64,000 nucleotides of DNA from NCBI GenBank assembly GCA_903772945.1, contig CAICTM010000213.1, positions 1 to 64,000 of the forward strand. Reading direction: 5' to 3'. This DNA is from Seminavis robusta (Eukaryota; Bacillariophyta; Bacillariophyceae; Naviculales; Naviculaceae). The notes under the pieces were generated by a model. It was not told where the DNA came from and searched no databases. It was given only the letters and a program-made list of their open reading frames with translations. The position numbers and the translations under genes were made by a program. Shown here piece by piece: positions 61,401 to 64,000 of the stretch (positions within the stretch are counted from its first letter, which is position 1; each line of letters begins with the position of its first letter).

Positions 61401-63631
61401 CGTTCACCGGGCGGGCAGTGGTTGGCGAGGGGCTCGATGGGTGTTCCAGGGAGACACTTGATTTCCTCGTCTCCTACAACCCCGACGCGGCATTGCTGAT
61501 GGATCCGTCATCATTGAATGATGGACTGAAGCAGGGTATGTGGTCGAAGCGGTCCATGTGTTCCGTGATGACTTCTTCTTTGGCAGTTGCAACTACACCG
61601 GTGGAACTCCCATACGCACTGTCCGGAAGGACGATTCGGCAGCAAGCAAAGGCGGTCGTCTCTGCAGTGAACATATTACCAAAATTCAAGTTTGTGGACG
61701 GCCCAGATCTGTTTAAAGGTCAAAGGAACAAGCAGGCGATCTCGGGCGTTGCATTATCTGACTATGACTCCTTTCGGTCTATACTGAGGTTGAATCGGGC
61801 GTCCAATTTCCTTTATACGGTAAGCATAGATACCGATGAACCTCGGTTGTCTCCCATTATGAACATACCACCAGCCTCACTCATTTCAATCTATTCAGAT
61901 GAACTACTTCTGCGTCCATCCCACTACGATCACGTTTGTCTTGGCTCTCCAGCAGCCAGGAGTTCATTCTGCTTTGGTTATTGGAGCCCCCAATGTTGCA
62001 GCCTTACTGTCAGCACTTTTTCATTGCTACGTGTTGTCGGGTGACAGCAAAGAACCGCTAGCCAGGATATCTTCCCTGCGGTGGCTGTTCATGCTTGCTG
62101 CACTCTTTGGAGCGGTTGGGAATGCTGTGCAGGTTGTGGGGTTTTGGAAGAACAGCATGTTGCTAGCAGTGCTTGGCCGCTTTGTCATGGGATTTAGCTG
62201 TTCCTCGATCTTGCACCGCAACCTCGTGGCTAGCCTCTTGCCCATGAATCGTCTTGTGACCGAGACTGCGGTTCTAGTGCAGACTCAAGTCCTTGGTCAA
62301 TTGACGGGCTTGTTGGTTGGAACCCTCGCAGAATACCTGCCTTATCACATAAGAGGATGGGGCGTAAAATCTTTGTCAAGCTCCACTTGGTTGATGGCGT
62401 TTTGCTGGTTCATGCAATTCTTGTGTGTCTGTATCAATTTCAAAGTGGAAGACAGCGAGGAACAAGAAAAGCTCGAAGCCAACAATGCAGCAGAAGTGGA
62501 ACAGATGTTAGCCAGATACACGACTACAAACAATCCGCAGCCACCCGAAATGAAGCAACAGCAACAACACCATGACTCGGACTCATCTACGTCAGGGCAA
62601 GGGAAGTCGCACTCCTCCGGCCATCGAACCTCCTTGCAACTCACGTATGGAACAGGCACAGCTGAGGAACCGATTCAAGACGACCCAAAGGATACGTCAT
62701 TGGATGAAATGAGCCCCTTGAGGAAAAAGAAGAAAAGGAAAGGAAGACGAAGGCGTCGGACTCTGATGTCTTTTCCTAGTCGATTGAAGCGGTTGCTTGC
62801 CTACAGCGTTGCCGTTCCTCTTTGTTTCTTCATGGTGCTTTACATCAAGTTTGCCCAGGAAGTCATATTCTCATCTTCGGCAATCATTTTGAACCGGTAC
62901 TTCAGGTTCGTCATTGTGGGACTAGGTTATGACGGTTCAAAACGTTGGACCTCACTCCTTCTTCTTTGTACTGCTTCTGTTTGCTTAGTTGGGGTGGAGG
63001 CCGAGCGGGTATATTCTTGTCAGGGTTGACCATCGCTGTGCTTCCAATGAACTATATCTGTGGCCACATCGCTCAGAAGTACGAAGAGCGCACCGTCATC
63101 AAGGTAGGCATCAAGCTTTGCAACAGAGAAGAGATTGTCTCGAAAAGTTGCTCATGATGCTCCTTTTTTTGGACATAGAAATCTCTGATTGTCCTCTTTG
63201 TAGGGTTGCTGATCATGTTGAACTATGGGTCCATAGTCAAGCTTGGCTTTCAGCTTGAGAGTCTCTTTACCGAGACGGAAGAAAGGAAGGCCGAGACCCT
63301 CTACGACTGGCTCATTGGAATTGTGCAGTACTTTGTCGGCTGCACCGTCACCATTTTGGCGTTGACCTCACTGGACAGCTCCACACTATCGCTGCTGTCC
63401 AAAGTATCACCGCCTCGCATCAGGAGCAGTAGCGTTGCTCTTCAATTGGGAACAATAGTGACATTTTGCACTTTGGCCGCCAGACTGATTGCAGACGTTC
63501 AGATCGTCATGATTGGACTTTCCCATCGATTGATCAACACTGATCTAGTGAACTCCTTGGCCATGCCGCTGCTATTGGTCTGTATCATCATTGCCCACTT
63601 GGTACGAAAGCATTTCTTTTTCCTAATGTAA
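58446..63631 (+). CDS. SPX-MFS phosphate transporter (vacuolar PHT5/VPT1-like), 1,576 aa
   Basis: Proposed exons 58446-59426, 59645-61819, 61899-62905, 62989-63103 and 63179-63631; the phase is kept and the sum is 1,577 codons. The last three introns (79, 83, 75 bp) are clear; the first (59427-59644, donor GTACAG) is tentative and a frame slip near 59643 is the alternative. The SPX domain, an inositol-pyrophosphate/phosphate sensor, is split: the start MVGFGSSLRLARRPGWEEAYL is followed by a very long Asn/Gln/His-rich insert, then the basic helix KVPRHMRRAHTKARDITERF (~395) and another insert before VNLIAVRKICRKHDRLL (~675). From ~1026 there is an MFS core (MNYFCVHPTTITFVL, LGRFVMGFSCSSILHRNLVA), a cytosolic loop with a basic patch, then more TM helices (FLSGLTIAVLPMNYI, KSLIVLFVGLLIMLNYGS). 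It probably stores phosphate in the vacuole. Confidence 0.85.
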
Positions 63632-63762
63632 CAAGCTAAAGCTAGCTATGCCGCAACAAGTTGTCTACATGTAATTTATGGCTGGATTCATGCAATAATA
63701 CGTACCAGGTGAACAGATTCCAAGAGAGCATTCAAATTTTCCTCCATGCTGTCGACTGGAAA

Positions 63763-64000
63763 CTAGCCTCTTGTTTGCTTGACCATGCCGAATCCAAAGG
63801 CATCACACATCTGACAAACCGTCATGACAATCCCAAACAAGGTGACAAAGATCATGCGCCGCCACCCGGGGCTATCCAAGGTTGACCGACCCAAAGCCAA
63901 TTGATCCAGTTCCCGAATATGGGCGTCGGTGAGCCTCCATCCCAAAGCTCCAATGGAATCTTGAGCTTGTTTTTGCGAACGACATCCTACCAGAGGTACC
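63763..64000 (-). CDS. Aldo/keto reductase, C-terminal part only
   Basis: The frame continues past the window edge, so only the last ~78 residues are seen. VPLVGCRSQKQAQDSIGAL followed by GWRLTDAHIRELDQLA is the NADP(H)-binding C-terminal block of the aldo/keto reductase family (usual form IPIPGxxxxxQAxxNxGALGWxL), as in plastid-type AKRs. It ends in a hydrophobic tail (MIFVTLFGIVMTVCQMC) that may anchor it to a membrane. Its end converges on the SPX-MFS gene 131 bp away. An NADPH-dependent carbonyl reductase is likely. Confidence 0.8.
   Translation of the reverse strand, partial: VPLVGCRSQKQAQDSIGALGWRLTDAHIRELDQLALGRSTLDSPGWRRMIFVTLFGIVMTVCQMCDAFGFGMVKQTRG

Overview
The window looks like nuclear DNA of a diatom, probably a raphid pennate; Seminavis robusta or a relative would fit, but I cannot prove the species. 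Reasons: short GT-AG introns (75-160 bp, 5' sites such as GTAAGT, GTGAGT, GTAGGT); plant-type LRR membrane proteins without kinase domains and with Ser/Ala/Pro-rich juxtamembrane linkers; a small protein with an apparent diatom-style plastid presequence; an SPX-MFS phosphate transporter; and eukaryotic regulators (NOM1, USP, U-box, UBX, MYND, WWE-PARP). No operons, rRNA or tRNA genes or CRISPR arrays were seen.

Layout. 1-4.3 kb: a doubtful minus-strand gene, then repeat-rich DNA (palindrome cluster, foldback array, a non-autonomous TIR element, an ACCGGT array and a 54-bp dispersed repeat). 4.3-14.7 kb: F-box-like protein, NOM1 homologue, a giant minus-strand membrane protein with two alkaline-phosphatase/sulfatase-like (DUF229) domains and methyltransferase-like regions, and a small divergent membrane protein. 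15.2-25.3 kb: LRR receptor-like protein, fatty-acid hydroxylase/sterol desaturase, UBA-UIM-PUB-UBX protein, and a receptor-like protein with five cysteine-rich beta-type repeats. 25.3-34.1 kb: a long gene-poor gap, a small plastid membrane protein, a USP and a MYND protein. 34.3-39.4 kb: a spliced receptor-like ADP-ribosyltransferase (signal peptide, Venus-flytrap ectodomain, TM, WWE, PARP catalytic domain) and, divergently, a NADAR-domain gene with a reading-frame break. 39.4-46.1 kb: repeats and a broken but young Ty3/gypsy LTR retroelement. 46.5-58.1 kb: Golgi-type sulfotransferase, a putatively N-myristoylated disordered protein, a second LRR receptor-like protein, a U-box protein and a malonyl-CoA-synthetase-like enzyme. 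58.4-64 kb: SPX-MFS phosphate transporter and the C-terminal end of an aldo-keto reductase.

The most striking points are: (1) the receptor-PARP, which couples a ligand-binding ectodomain to an intracellular WWE-PARP module with an H-Y-I triad, next to a NADAR gene (a family tied to ADP-ribose chemistry); (2) two membrane proteins 26 kb apart that share a cytoplasmic tail but carry unrelated ectodomains (LRR versus beta-repeat), as expected of exon or domain swapping in a receptor family; (3) the DUF229-DUF229-methyltransferase fusion; and (4) a duplicated stem-loop repeat whose two copies show a compensatory base-pair change. Exon joins were worked out by hand from splice sites and reading phase; domain names come from recognised motifs, not from searches.
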